The notes beneath the pieces are model-generated. The model had not been told where the DNA came from and searched no databases. It saw nothing but the letters and a program-made list of their open reading frames with translations. DNA of 45,220 nucleotides, taken from positions 1 through 45,220 of the forward strand of contig NZ_WOAC01000035.1 in NCBI RefSeq assembly GCF_009749525.1. The letters are read 5' to 3'. Below, piece after piece: positions 1 through 7,843 of the stretch (position 1 is its first letter; each line of letters starts with the position of its first letter). A program made the translations under genes and the position numbers. This stretch comes from Mesorhizobium xinjiangense (GTDB taxonomy: Bacteria > Pseudomonadota > Alphaproteobacteria > Rhizobiales > Rhizobiaceae).

Positions 1-1
1 C

Positions 2-526
2 CGAACCCGCTACGAGTTCGGCGTCAAGACGTCGATTGCCGTCACCAATGCTGCAAGCGCCGGCGGACAGTTCATCCTCGGGGCCATGGCGCTGCCGGGA
101 AATCCCTACGACGGCCATACGCTCGAAGGTCAGATAGAACAGACCGAGCGGCTCACCGGCGTGACGGTGCGGCGCGCCTATGTTGACCGCGGCTATCGCG
201 GCCATGGCGGCGATCCGCAACGCGCCGAAGTCCATGTCGCCCATACCAGGGGCATCGTCTCGCCGACGATCCGGCGTGAACTGCGACGGCGCAACGCCAT
301 CGAGCCTGTCATCGGACATCTCAAGAGCGACGGCCTGCTGGAAAGGAACCATCTCAAGGGAGCCGAAGGCGATGCCGTCAACGCCATCCTCGCCGCAGCC
401 GGCCACAATCTGCGGCTGTTCATCGCATGGATGAAGCAGCTTTTGGCGTTCCTGCTTGCGATCGTCCTGATCAGCGCCGAAAAACAGCCGCCATCGAACA
501 CGATGACGGCCGTCCCAAACGCCTGA
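2..526 (+). CDS. IS5-type DDE transposase, C-terminal part (cut by the window edge)
   Basis: The reading frame is already open at base 2 and runs to the stop at 526, so the 5' part lies outside the window. The visible 174 residues match the C-terminal half of IS5-family transposases. They include a YEFGVK strand, the PGNPYDGHTL segment, the catalytic Asp region YVDRGYRG and the glutamate in NAIEPVIGHLK, followed by a hydrophobic C-terminus. The protein would cut and join the ends of its own element. No clear terminal inverted repeat is seen after the stop, and the next gene (beta-lactamase) is convergent. It may be intact outside the window. The family assignment is by recognition of motifs, and the subgroup is not certain. 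Confidence 0.85.
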   Translation, partial: RTRYEFGVKTSIAVTNAASAGGQFILGAMALPGNPYDGHTLEGQIEQTERLTGVTVRRAYVDRGYRGHGGDPQRAEVHVAHTRGIVSPTIRRELRRRNAIEPVIGHLKSDGLLERNHLKGAEGDAVNAILAAAGHNLRLFIAWMKQLLAFLLAIVLISAEKQPPSNTMTAVPNA

Positions 527-655
527 AATCGCCTAAATCACGGACGACCAGCTTGATAATTCCAACCTGCAGAGTAGCACCGACGTCACCGACGAGCGTC
601 ACCAAGAGAGCGCCAAGACCCTGCATGGGCCAATCATCTTGACCGAAATCCGCCT

Positions 656-1627
656 TCACCGGCTCTTGAGAACAGCCATCACCGCCGCGCCGATCTCCTG
701 CAGCGCCGCGTTGCGGGTCACGAAATCCACGTCGGCATCGGAAAGATAGATGGCCACAAGCCAGGGCGCGTGGTCCCGCGGCGTTACCATTGCCACGATG
801 TTGCGCGTCTGGTCCCCGCCGCCCGACTTGTCGGCGATTTCCCAGTCCGCAGGCGCCTCGGCCCGCAGCAATGCGCCCGTCACACCGCCACGGCTCATCC
901 ACTCCGCCAATTGCGCACGCGAGGCCGGCGTCAGCGCATCGCCCAGCAGCATGGCCTGCAAGGTATCAAGCATCGCGGCCGGAGTCGTGGTGTCGCGGGG
1001 ATCGCCTGGGGCAAAGGTGTTCAGTTCGGGCTCCCGCCGGTCGAGGCGAGTAACAGGATCGCCGATATCGCGCAGGAAGGCGGTCACTTCCTGCGGGCCG
1101 CCCAGCCGATCCATGAGAAGGTTCGCGGCGGTGTTGTCGCTCATGTCCAGGGTGGCGAGGCAGAGATCGCCGATTGACATGGACTCACCCACACGCGTTT
1201 CTGTCACAGGGGCGTAGGACAGCAGGTTCTCGTCGCGAATGGGCAACACCTCGTCGAGCGTCAAGGCGCCGCCATCCACCTCCGCCAGGACAGCGCCGCA
1301 GATCACGGGTTTGACCGTGCTGTTCATGAGGAAGCGCTCCTCGGCGCGATACGCCCAGGTCCAGTCCGAGCCTGTGTCGCGTACCATGACCCCGGTCCGG
1401 GCGTCCAAGCGGTCTTCGACGCGGTGGATCGTTTCGGCGAGCCGATCTTCGGCGTCCTGCGCGACGGCGGAGGTGGCCAGCGACAGTCCGAGGGCGAGCG
1501 TTGCCGCGAGGCGCGGCAGGAAGGAAGCACTGCGCTGCGGATGTGGCAAACTGAATCTCAATTTTCTCAAAAAAGGGTGCGTAATGCGCAATGATCGGAG
1601 GAACCAGCCCTTTTCGACTAAGACCAT
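656..1627 (-). CDS. bla: Class A (serine) beta-lactamase, exported
   Basis: Hydrolyses beta-lactams in the periplasm through a serine acyl-enzyme. All class A hallmarks are visible in the 323-residue frame: STVK with the nucleophilic Ser at 103, SDN at 163-165, EPELN at 199-203 (omega-loop Glu) and KSG at 267-269. Cys110 and Cys156 fall where the Cys77-Cys123 disulfide of TEM/PSE-type enzymes sits. The RDTTTP stretch and overall look resemble the CARB/PSE branch, though KSG replaces the RSG/RTG of that group. A signal peptide (about residues 36-57, ending AVAQ) is far from the first ATG. A TTG at 1547-1549 would give a normal leader, so the true start is uncertain. The ATG at 1627 overlaps the end of the RES toxin remnant. 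Substrate profile cannot be read from sequence. Confidence 0.9.
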   Translation of the reverse strand: MVLVEKGWFLRSLRITHPFLRKLRFSLPHPQRSASFLPRLAATLALGLSLATSAVAQDAEDRLAETIHRVEDRLDARTGVMVRDTGSDWTWAYRAEERFLMNSTVKPVICGAVLAEVDGGALTLDEVLPIRDENLLSYAPVTETRVGESMSIGDLCLATLDMSDNTAANLLMDRLGGPQEVTAFLRDIGDPVTRLDRREPELNTFAPGDPRDTTTPAAMLDTLQAMLLGDALTPASRAQLAEWMSRGGVTGALLRAEAPADWEIADKSGGGDQTRNIVAMVTPRDHAPWLVAIYLSDADVDFVTRNAALQEIGAAVMAVLKSR

Positions 1628-2141
1628 GACGACTGGTCTTTGGGAAGCCGACCGTCGGGATCGTGGACTTCAACGGAATCCGCTCTTGTCAGATTTGCAG
1701 GGAATAGGAGGAGGTTCGTCCCTCCGGCATGGCGTAACGAGGGGAAAAGCAATCCGCGTAGTCCAGAGGAAATCACGGTATCAGCCAGTTTCCACGACGG
1801 CGGGATTTTCTTGTCGATGCGTGCGATCTGACGCCACTGACAATCCCACTCGCTCCATGCGGGATCCAGTGATCCGGATCGAAACCTTCGGACAGGTCGG
1901 CAACCTCCTCCAGCGTAATCTTGTAAGCAGCGAGGGTAGCGGGCGGCGTGATGCTGGTGCCTTGCCGATATTCCTCAAGGGCTGTTTGCGGAGCTTCCGA
2001 TAGGTACAAAGCTTCCACGCCTGGCCGATTGAAGCGGCCGCCATCACCAGCTGCCCCTGCCCCGCTCGTTGGAAGAAACGCCCATCGCGGCGTAAGGTAT
2101 CTATGGAAGACGGCGTTCAGACCGATGCGAGTGACCTTCAC
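1618..2141 (-). pseudogene. RES-domain toxin, copy 1, frameshifted
   Basis: RES toxins degrade NAD+ and are neutralised by the Xre/DUF2384 partner encoded just upstream. The GTG start overlaps the antitoxin stop by four bases (GTGA). The N-terminal half is in frame and shows the RES-type stretch GRFNRPGVEALYLSE followed by a conserved Glu-rich helix. Near 1862 one G is missing compared with the second copy (TGGATCC here, TGGGATCC there), so the frame shifts after the DPDHW motif. The C-terminal frame then resumes and ends with KDQSSWS at 1618. The restored protein would be about 174 residues. Toxicity is presumably lost, although a shortened product is possible. Confidence 0.8.
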
Positions 2142-2527
2142 CCGCGGGCTCCGTTTTCCAGATCACGGATATAGGCCAGGACGGCGTCAGCATGACCATC
2201 CGCGACAAGTTCGGCCGCGGTGCGGTGATCGTAGTCGGCAATCGGCTCGTTTCGATACCAATAGATGGCCTTCTGAATATCCCCCGTGAGCTCAGCGGCG
2301 GCCGATATCACCTTGATCATTTCCCGCATCTTCAGTTGTAGACGCTCGGACGATGGATTGCGCAATGTGTTGCGGTGAACGCCGGTCAGCTCAGCCAAAG
2401 CAATGACCTTAACGCCAAGCACCTCAGAAAAGCGCGAGGGCGAGATATAGGGTGTCCGCGGTTCCTGGAGGCTGTCCACGAACTTGGATACAACGACATT
2501 CGCCTGCTCGGCATGAGCGTGTGACAT
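2138..2527 (-). CDS. Xre/DUF2384 antitoxin of RES toxin, copy 1
   Basis: Intact 129-residue antitoxin starting at MSHAHAEQ; a GTG 15 bases upstream is an alternative. The middle holds a helix-turn-helix-like segment (ALAELTGVHRNTLRNPSSER). The C-terminus has the toxin-binding pattern of the MbcA/ParS/Xre family (WYRNEPIADYDHRTAAELV, then ADAVLAYIRDLE). It would bind and block the RES toxin and repress its own promoter. The toxin gene follows with a four-base overlap but is frameshifted, so this copy is an orphan antitoxin. It is nearly identical to the plus-strand copy at 11733-12122. Confidence 0.88.
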   Translation of the reverse strand: MSHAHAEQANVVVSKFVDSLQEPRTPYISPSRFSEVLGVKVIALAELTGVHRNTLRNPSSERLQLKMREMIKVISAAAELTGDIQKAIYWYRNEPIADYDHRTAAELVADGHADAVLAYIRDLENGARG

Positions 2528-2548
2528 GACTAATCTCCGCACTGTTCA

Positions 2549-2568
2549 ATGCACAATATATGCACATT
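2549..2568 (-). promoter_or_regulatory. Probable operator of Xre/RES module, copy 1
   Basis: On the minus strand two direct TGTGCAT motifs lie just upstream of the antitoxin start, separated by about one helical turn. The second module carries three such motifs in the same place. Repeats at this position fit autoregulation by the Xre antitoxin. This is an inference from position and repetition. Confidence 0.5.
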
Positions 2569-2592
2569 TTCTAGCATATCAAGTTTATTCGG

Positions 2593-2740
2593 CTACAACA
2601 GGCCCCACGCACGATAGCGTCCCCTCCCCGTCATCTCACGGACGCCAAACTCTTTAACTAGGCTCAACGCCCCGCGAAGCAGATCAATGGCAACCGGGAG
2701 ACTGCTCGTCGACCGCTTGCCGACGGCGCGCCGCTCTAAG
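2593..2740 (-). pseudogene. 3' remnant of a DUF1612-type gene with an internal deletion
   Basis: The minus strand encodes the last residues of a second copy of the gene at 10548-11654: LERRAVGKRSTSSLP, then VKEFGVREMTGRGRYRAW and a stop at 2593. Between these two blocks about 19 codons present in the intact gene (the SRPIVSAPMIANAARISP stretch, part of the C-terminal helix-turn-helix) are missing. It sits directly upstream of Xre copy 1, as the full gene does for copy 2. This shows that the duplicated block originally included all three genes. Confidence 0.75.
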
Positions 2741-2752
2741 GCCTGTTGAGAT

Positions 2753-2888
2753 TCATCGTGAATTTATGACGGCGGCTGCGAGATGGATGATTGCAATGAA
2801 CGAGGTGTCGGTTTTGTCGGCGCGCATGGCGATGCGTTTGAACTCTTTGAGCTTGCAGAAGAAGTTTTCGACGAGATCTCAGGACCAA
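2753..2888 (-). mobile_element. IS5-family transposase C-terminal scrap
   Basis: Minus-strand frame with DLVENFFCKLKEFKRIAMR followed by ADKTDTSFIAIIHLAAAVI and a stop at 2753. This is the characteristic end of IS5-type transposases. An in-frame stop precedes the Asp-Leu-Val, so everything upstream of about 2888 belongs to other DNA. It lies between the DUF1612 remnant and the 3' end of the LysR gene, marking an old insertion or deletion junction. Confidence 0.75.
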
Positions 2889-2907
2889 TTCGCTCGCGGT
2901 GCGCCAA

Positions 2908-3927
2908 CTACGCAGATCTCGGTGCGGCCAGCCTCTCGAGCCGCGACTTCGTTGTCTCGCTTTCCGAAATAAGCCAATTGCGGAAGCGTCGGACCTGCGG
3001 TCGTGCCATGGCGGCATCACGAATCCTGATGCGGTACGGGCTCGTCGCGAGCACATGGTCACAGACGGGGAAAGGCAAACTCATCCTCCCTGCTTCGACA
3101 TCGTCGAGAACAAGAGACAGGCCGCAGATAAGAAGCCCCGCGTTCGATCTCACGCCCTCGAGCGCGTCGCGCATATGCGCGTAGCGCACCCCTCGCTCGG
3201 GTTCAGCCCGGTCGTATCCGAACGTTTCGGCCCATTCCCGCCAACTCGGCGTATGGGGCTGAGAGGGACGCGACTGTATATGGAGCAACGGGAACCCTTC
3301 CAGGCCCGCGGCAGCGGAGTGACGCCATAATCTCGCCCGATCGTCGAGCGCACCGACAGGCAGGTACTTTGGAGACGGCACACCGGAGGGCTGGTTGAAA
3401 GCACCTTCAAGCCGGGCCTGGTTCTCGAGGGAACACACGGGCAGGAAGCGTTCGGTATAAAGAGGCTCGCCATCGGCAGCATGACCTTCCGTGTCGCGGT
3501 CGATTATGCAGTCCGTCGTCCCCAAACGCATTGGGACATCACCTTCCCCATTCAAGTTGAAGGATATGTTGGGATGTTCTCGATGAAAGAGCTCAAGGCG
3601 CGGAAGAAGCCACAGATCCGCCCAGTCGGGATCGGCAACGACATGGATCTCTGCGGCCCGCTGGAAATCCAGCTTGTCGGTGGCTTTGTCGAGCGCCGCG
3701 AAACCCGCTCGCAAATCGTCGAGTGCAGCACCGAGCGCAGGTGTCGGCTGCAGCCCCGATCGCCCCCTGACAAGCAGGTCGGTCTCCAGATATTCCTCTA
3801 GGAAACGAATTCTCTGTCCGACGGCAGCGGCGGTGATGCCTAGACGCCGAGCTGCCCCCTGCAGCGATCCCTCCTGGATCGCCAGATCCAGAGCCTGGAG
3901 TGATCTCAGATGTGTTGCGCCTGACAT
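2908..3927 (-). CDS. LysR-family transcriptional regulator (GcvA-like)
   Basis: DNA-binding activator or repressor with an N-terminal winged helix-turn-helix (LRSLQALDLAIQEGSLQGAA, then RRLGITAAAVGQRIRFLEE) and a type 2 periplasmic-binding-like effector domain. The start at MSGATHLRS (3927) gives 339 residues, in the usual range. The open frame extends 32 codons further up, but that part reads like leader DNA. It is divergent from the DUF4242 gene at 4243 and probably controls it. The first codons and upstream DNA are duplicated in tandem (3861-4036 and 4039-4214). The C-terminus borders an IS5 scrap but does not look cut. Confidence 0.85.
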   Translation of the reverse strand: MSGATHLRSLQALDLAIQEGSLQGAARRLGITAAAVGQRIRFLEEYLETDLLVRGRSGLQPTPALGAALDDLRAGFAALDKATDKLDFQRAAEIHVVADPDWADLWLLPRLELFHREHPNISFNLNGEGDVPMRLGTTDCIIDRDTEGHAADGEPLYTERFLPVCSLENQARLEGAFNQPSGVPSPKYLPVGALDDRARLWRHSAAAGLEGFPLLHIQSRPSQPHTPSWREWAETFGYDRAEPERGVRYAHMRDALEGVRSNAGLLICGLSLVLDDVEAGRMSLPFPVCDHVLATSPYRIRIRDAAMARPQVRRFRNWLISESETTKSRLERLAAPRSA

Positions 3928-4214
3928 CTGCTGAAAGTTGACTCTGGTGGAACAAAACGCAGCTTTGATTATAAAGATTTCCTTTCTAACGAAAAGAAAA
4001 ACCTCATTAGGCTCAAAGCCCATTTTGCGTCATGCTATGCAGCGATCCCTCCTGGATCGCCAGATCCAGAGCCTGGAGTGATCTCAGATGTGTTGCGCCT
4101 GACATCTGCTGAAAGTTGACTCTGGGGGAACAAAACGCAGCTTTGATTATAAAGATTTCCTTTCTAACGAAAAGAAAAACCTCATTAGGCTCAAAGCCCA
4201 TTTTGCGTCATGCT
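3861..4214. repeat. Tandem direct duplication, 178-bp period, at the LysR/DUF4242 promoter
   Basis: The segment 3861-4036 recurs at 4039-4214 with one visible mismatch (CTGGTGG versus CTGGGGG) and a two-base junction. It carries the first 22 or so codons of the LysR gene plus its upstream region. The second copy is therefore a promoter and operator duplication ending in a truncated LysR start that runs into a stop. The DUF4242 gene now reads from the distal copy. Confidence 0.95.
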
Positions 4215-4242
4215 GTTCCCATCCCGATCACAGGAGGAACAA

Positions 4243-4527
4243 ATGACCCAGATGAAACGCTACATCGTCGAGCGCGACATTCCCGGTATTGGCCAAATGT
4301 CGATCACGGAACTTTGCGGCGCGGCACGGGCGTCGAACAAAGCCCTCGCCGAGATCGGTCCGAAGGTCCAGTGGCAGCACAGCTACGTGGCTGGGGAGAA
4401 GACATTCTGCGTGTATCTTGCCGATAGCGAGGAAACCATCCGCAAGCATTCCGAGGTCTCCGGAATTCCCGTTACGACGATTACGGAAGTTCCACAGATC
4501 ATCGACCCCCTCACTGCCAACAACTGA
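4243..4527 (+). CDS. DUF4242 (SCO4226-like) small protein
   Basis: 94 residues beginning MTQMKRYIVERDIPGIGQMS, preceded by a strong ribosome site (AGGAGGAA, six bases before ATG 4243). The pattern KRYIVERDIPG, a central QWQHSYV strand, TFCVYLA, and the acidic helix EETIRKHSEVSG is that of DUF4242 proteins. These are ferredoxin-like alpha/beta barrels, and one member (SCO4226 of Streptomyces) binds nickel. The physiological role is unknown. It is divergent from the LysR gene, probably under its control, and stands alone. Confidence 0.85.
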   Translation: MTQMKRYIVERDIPGIGQMSITELCGAARASNKALAEIGPKVQWQHSYVAGEKTFCVYLADSEETIRKHSEVSGIPVTTITEVPQIIDPLTANN

Positions 4528-4532
4528 TCGTC

Positions 4533-4570
4533 CCGATGGTGCGCCTTCGCGGCCGTCGGTGCACCATCGG
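4533..4570 (+). terminator. Perfect 10-bp inverted repeat after DUF4242 gene
   Basis: CCGATGGTGC at 4533-4542 pairs exactly with GCACCATCGG at 4561-4570, with an 18-base loop, starting six bases after the stop. No T-run follows, so it may be a weak or Rho-assisted terminator or an mRNA-stabilising hairpin. Confidence 0.45.
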
Positions 4571-4712
4571 CGGAGGCGATGGATCGTTCGAAGTACCAGG
4601 AGAGTATGCGGCAGCGGTTCAATCATGCGAAGGCGCATTCGAATATTGATACTGTCAATCCACTAGGTGATCCCCAGGCGGAGTTTGTCTGGTGTGCGGA
4701 CGAAGAAGACGC

Positions 4713-4917
4713 TCACGGGCTACGCCGACCTAGATCCTCGAAGAAGCGGAGCAGGTAGCCATCTGGATCGGCAACTACGAATTGACGATTTCCAACCTCA
4801 CCGTCATTTTTCCGATACCACTTTTCTTCCGGACCGAAATAAAGGGGAAGCTCAGCCTTCGTGAGCGCATCGAGCAAAGGGGCTATGCTCGTGACATGCT
4901 CCCCTGAATGTACCCAT
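4713..4917 (-). pseudogene. VOC (glyoxalase/bleomycin-resistance-like) protein, C-terminal fragment
   Basis: Minus-strand frame reading YEWVHSGEHVTSIAPLLDAL, then LPLYFGPEEKWYRKNDGEVG and the motif FVVADPDGYLLRFFEDLG before the stop at 4713. The last block is the typical final beta strand of VOC-fold dioxygenase or resistance proteins. The N-terminal half is missing: it was replaced by the IS3 remnant that starts at 4918. Confidence 0.75.
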
Positions 4918-5103
4918 TCATAGGCTAGCCCTGTTCACGTTGTGGTCCATTCGTGACCGGGTTGCAAATTCGTGCGGGGTGAGCCCGTCGAGACTCGTGT
5001 GCGGTCGCTTCAGATTGTAGTCGATCCTCCATCTCTCGATGACCTCACGGGCATGGCGGTAGCTGCGGAACAGATGCTCGTTGAGGCATTCGTCTGCCGC
5101 GCG
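4918..5103 (-). mobile_element. IS3-family OrfB C-terminal remnant
   Basis: Minus-strand codons read DECLNEHLFRSYRHAREVIE, then WRIDYNLKRPHTSLDGLTP and HEFATRSR, ending in a stop at 4918. This is the conserved end of IS3-family (IS407-like) OrfB integrase cores, including the region after the catalytic Glu. Upstream of 5103 the similarity stops, so only the last 60 or so codons survive. Confidence 0.8.
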
Positions 5104-5516
5104 ATCCTATGAATGTGTGGTTCGTGTCGCGCGCGTGAGAGGCTGATGCTCTGGCATTGTGCGCGGGATGACCATCATCCGGCTGAGTGAACCGACATGG
5201 CGGGTGGTGGGCTCGATCACGGCCCGTCATCTGCTGGAAGCGCGGTGGCGCTGACCGGGACAGGCCGGTGATTCTCCTTCTCACTTTGCCGGACAGTGGA
5301 TTTGCCGCCGGGGACTTTTGTTGTCTGCTGACAAATTCAGCAAAATATGTAGAAATATCAATTGTATGACTCTGTCCACAAAGATGCCGAGCAGGCGGCG
5401 TCGCCCTGTTAACTATTCATTAACCTAAAATTTCTTGTTCAGAGCGACGAATCGGGCATACTCACGGTTGATTGGTGGATTTTTGCCAAAAATCGTTATT
5501 TGGGAAGCCTGATCGA
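5104..5516. other. Non-coding leader region upstream of repA
   Basis: About 410 bases without a convincing gene. The left part (5104-5280) looks like shuffled debris next to the IS3 remnant. From about 5310 the DNA becomes AT-rich and carries a parS-like palindrome. It ends in the stretch before repA (GTTAACTATTCATTAACC), where the repABC promoter is expected. No individual promoter hexamers are called. Confidence 0.5.
5320..5335. promoter_or_regulatory. parS-like partition site 1
   Basis: GTTGTCTGCTGACAAA is nearly palindromic (TTGTC and GACAA arms) and fits the repABC parS consensus GTTNNNNGCNNNNAAC except for the last base (A instead of C). It lies about 180 bases before repA. RepB would bind here. 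A second copy with one base difference occurs between repA and repB. Confidence 0.6.
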
Positions 5517-6725
5517 ATGAACGTGAGTTCGCCTGTTCCAGCTCAAGCGCCATTGCACTTCGAGAAGCATATTCTCGAACAGGGCGATCAGATTTCCAAG
5601 AAACTGCACCTGTTGAGCATGCAACGGTTCCCGCCGCATGCGAAGAAGAATCTGCGATCGTTTTCGCTGGCGGAGGTCGCCACATATCTCGGCGTTTCGC
5701 AAAGCCATCTGAAGAAGCTGCATCTCGAGGGCAAGGGGCCGGTTCCGGAAACCTCCTCCTCCGGCCGTAGATCATATACCGCCGAGCAGATGCTCGAGTT
5801 GAGACAATATCTCGATCAGCATGGACGCTCGGATGCAAGAATGTATGTTCCGCATCGGCGCTCCGGTGAGAAGCTGCAGGTCATCGCTGTGGTAAATTTC
5901 AAGGGTGGTTCAGGCAAGACCACCACAGCCGCTCATCTGTCGCAATATCTTGCTCTTACCGGGCATCGGGTTCTCGCAGTCGATCTCGATCCGCAAGCCT
6001 CGTTGTCCTCCTTGCACGGTTTTCAGCCGGAGCTCGATCAGATCAAATCGATCTACGACGCGATCCGATATGACGACGAGAGAATCCCGCTTTCCAACAT
6101 CATCCAAGAGACCAATTTCCCCGGTCTCGACATTGTTCCGGCAAATCTCGAGCTGCAGGAGTACGAGTACGATACGCCGCTTGCGATGGCTGATCGAAAT
6201 TCAAATGCGGGCAAGGCATTTTTCACGCGTATTTCGAGCGCCTTGGCCGAGGTCGACGACAGCTACGACGTAGTCGTTGTCGATTGCCCTCCGCAACTCG
6301 GCTACCTCACGATCACTGCACTGACTGCAGCCACCTCGGTCCTGATCACCATCCATCCCCAAATGCTGGATGTGATGTCGATGGGACAGTTTCTGCTGAT
6401 GCTGGGCGGTATTCTGGAGCCAATTCGCAGCGCCGGAGCTGCCGTGAATCTGGAATGGTACCGTTACGTGATCACGCGATATGAACCGACCGACCAGCCG
6501 CAAGCCCAGATGGTGGCATTCCTGCAGACGCTGTTCGGGGAGTTCATCCTCAAGAACCAGATGTTGAAGTCCACGGCGATCTCGGATGCGGGGATAACGA
6601 AGCAGAGCCTCTACGAGGTTGAGAAGAATACCATGACGCGGTCGACATATGAGCGCGCCATGGAAGCCCTCGAAGCGGTCAATAGCGAGATTGCAGGCCT
6701 GGTCCATCACGCGTGGGGACGATGA
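5517..6725 (+). CDS. repA: RepA, ParA-type partition ATPase and repABC autorepressor
   Basis: Moves plasmid copies apart with RepB and represses the repABC promoter. The 402 residues contain an N-terminal winged HTH (FSLAEVATYLGVSQSHLKKL), then the deviant Walker A KGGSGKTTT at about 129-137, the A' region VDLDPQASLSSLHG, and Walker B VVVVDCPPQLGY. The C-terminus has the usual DAGITKQSLYEVE block. I chose ATG 5517. The frame is open from a TTG at 5472, but the extra 15 residues look non-coding. repB follows after 74 bases that hold a parS-like site. Complete and of normal length. Confidence 0.96.
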   Translation: MNVSSPVPAQAPLHFEKHILEQGDQISKKLHLLSMQRFPPHAKKNLRSFSLAEVATYLGVSQSHLKKLHLEGKGPVPETSSSGRRSYTAEQMLELRQYLDQHGRSDARMYVPHRRSGEKLQVIAVVNFKGGSGKTTTAAHLSQYLALTGHRVLAVDLDPQASLSSLHGFQPELDQIKSIYDAIRYDDERIPLSNIIQETNFPGLDIVPANLELQEYEYDTPLAMADRNSNAGKAFFTRISSALAEVDDSYDVVVVDCPPQLGYLTITALTAATSVLITIHPQMLDVMSMGQFLLMLGGILEPIRSAGAAVNLEWYRYVITRYEPTDQPQAQMVAFLQTLFGEFILKNQMLKSTAISDAGITKQSLYEVEKNTMTRSTYERAMEALEAVNSEIAGLVHHAWGR

Positions 6726-6728
6726 GAT

Positions 6729-6744
6729 GTTGTCGGCTGACAAA
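6729..6744. promoter_or_regulatory. parS-like partition site 2
   Basis: GTTGTCGGCTGACAAA in the repA-repB gap differs by one base from the site at 5320-5335 and matches the GTTNNNNGCNNNNAAC pattern except at the last base. parS sites are known in this gap in other repABC plasmids. Confidence 0.6.
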
Positions 6745-6799
6745 AACGGTCTTTTGCGACGAAAAATCAGCGCATTAGCCATCAAGAGGAACTGATGTC

Positions 6800-7780
6800 A
6801 TGGCCCGAAAGAATCTGCTGGCTGGCTTGAATGACATTGAGAATGAGGAGTCTTCAAGCTCGGCCGCTCCATACGCGGTCCGGGGTGCATCGAAGTCGAT
6901 GATCCGCTCTGTGAGCGAGCTCGCCAAGCAGGCAGACGCCTATCTCGAGGGCGAACATGTGGTCGAGCTCGATCCGGGTGTGGTCGATGGATCATTCATC
7001 TCCGATCGTATGGGTGACGACCAGGAGCAATATCAAGAACTGCGCGAAGCCATTCGGGAGAGGGGACAGGACACACCCATTCTGGCGCGGCCGCATCCCG
7101 AAGCGGAAGGCCGCTACATGGTTGTTTTCGGCCATCGGCGCGTTCAAGTCGCCAAGGAACTCGGCCGAAAGGTGAGGGCGGTCGTCAAGGCGATAGACGA
7201 CAAGATGCACGTCATCGCTCAGGGGCAAGAGAATTCCGCCAGGGCCAATCTCACCTTCATCGAAAAGGCCATGTTTGCGAGCCGCCTCGAAGACATGGGT
7301 TACGACAGAGATGTCATTTGTTCCGCACTGGCCTCCAACGCCGCCGCGGTGTCGAAGATGATTTCCGTCATCAAGCGCATCCCGGCTCCCGTCATCTCGA
7401 GAGTAGGAGCCGCTCCCGCTATCGGCCGGGAGAGATGGGTAGAGCTTTCATTGCTGGCTGGCAGGAAACCGGAAGCCGCCGATGCTGTGATGGCCACCCC
7501 TGAATTCGACGATCTTGAGAGCAATGACCGTTTTGAGCGACTGTTTTCGGCCCTGAACGAAAAAGGAAAGCCAGTTCGGAAGACGACGGCCAAGCCCGTG
7601 CCCAGAACCTGGTCCTCAGATGACAATTCGGTCAGCGCGGCATTCACGCGAAGCGGCAAGGCGGCAACCATAGCTCTTGGAGCGACCGATGGTCCGCGTT
7701 TTGCCGAATGGATTTCCAGCAATCTGGGCGACCTCTATGAGGCGTTCAGGATGTCGGAGAAGAAAGAAACAGGAGACTGA
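6800..7780 (+). CDS. repB: RepB, ParB-type centromere-binding partition protein
   Basis: Binds parS and stimulates the RepA ATPase. The 326 residues show the ParB/Sulfiredoxin-like domain with VVFGHRRVQVAKELGRKVRA at about 108-127 and QENSARANLTFIEKA at about 143-157 (the arginine-patch region). A central HTH follows (CSALASNAAAVSKMISVIK), and a basic C-terminal region may dimerise. Start ATG 6800. It is in the repABC operon, 74 bases after repA and 155 bases before repC. Length and order are standard. It should define the incompatibility specificity together with the two parS-like sites. Confidence 0.95.
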   Translation: MARKNLLAGLNDIENEESSSSAAPYAVRGASKSMIRSVSELAKQADAYLEGEHVVELDPGVVDGSFISDRMGDDQEQYQELREAIRERGQDTPILARPHPEAEGRYMVVFGHRRVQVAKELGRKVRAVVKAIDDKMHVIAQGQENSARANLTFIEKAMFASRLEDMGYDRDVICSALASNAAAVSKMISVIKRIPAPVISRVGAAPAIGRERWVELSLLAGRKPEAADAVMATPEFDDLESNDRFERLFSALNEKGKPVRKTTAKPVPRTWSSDDNSVSAAFTRSGKAATIALGATDGPRFAEWISSNLGDLYEAFRMSEKKETGD

Positions 7781-7783
7781 AAC

Positions 7784-7843
7784 CGCAAAAGAAAAAGGCC
7801 CCCGAAACGTCACCGTCGCGGAAGCCCTTCTCTGCTTTGGTCA
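7784..7843 (-). ncRNA. Counter-transcribed RNA (ctRNA, incA) in the repB-repC gap
   Basis: repABC cassettes encode a small antisense RNA here that limits repC expression. On the minus strand a promoter is visible: -35 TTGACA (7872-7877), a 17-base spacer, and -10 GATTCT (7849-7854). The RNA would start near 7842. It ends at a terminator hairpin whose arms are 7797-7804 and 7819-7826 (two G-U pairs), followed by a U-rich tract (complement of 7784-7796). The transcript would be about 58 nt and complementary to the repC leader. Boundaries are inferred from these signals. Confidence 0.8.

Noticed and set aside
4013-4201. Second LysR gene start as a separate short gene
   Set aside because: It is the duplicated 5' end of the neighbouring LysR gene and stops right after the repeat junction. 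It is described as part of the tandem duplication.
4579-4720. Short plus-strand frame after the DUF4242 gene (MDRSKYQESMRQRFNHAKAH)
   Set aside because: It runs into the antisense of the VOC remnant, has no ribosome site at good spacing and no recognisable family. Treated as chance.
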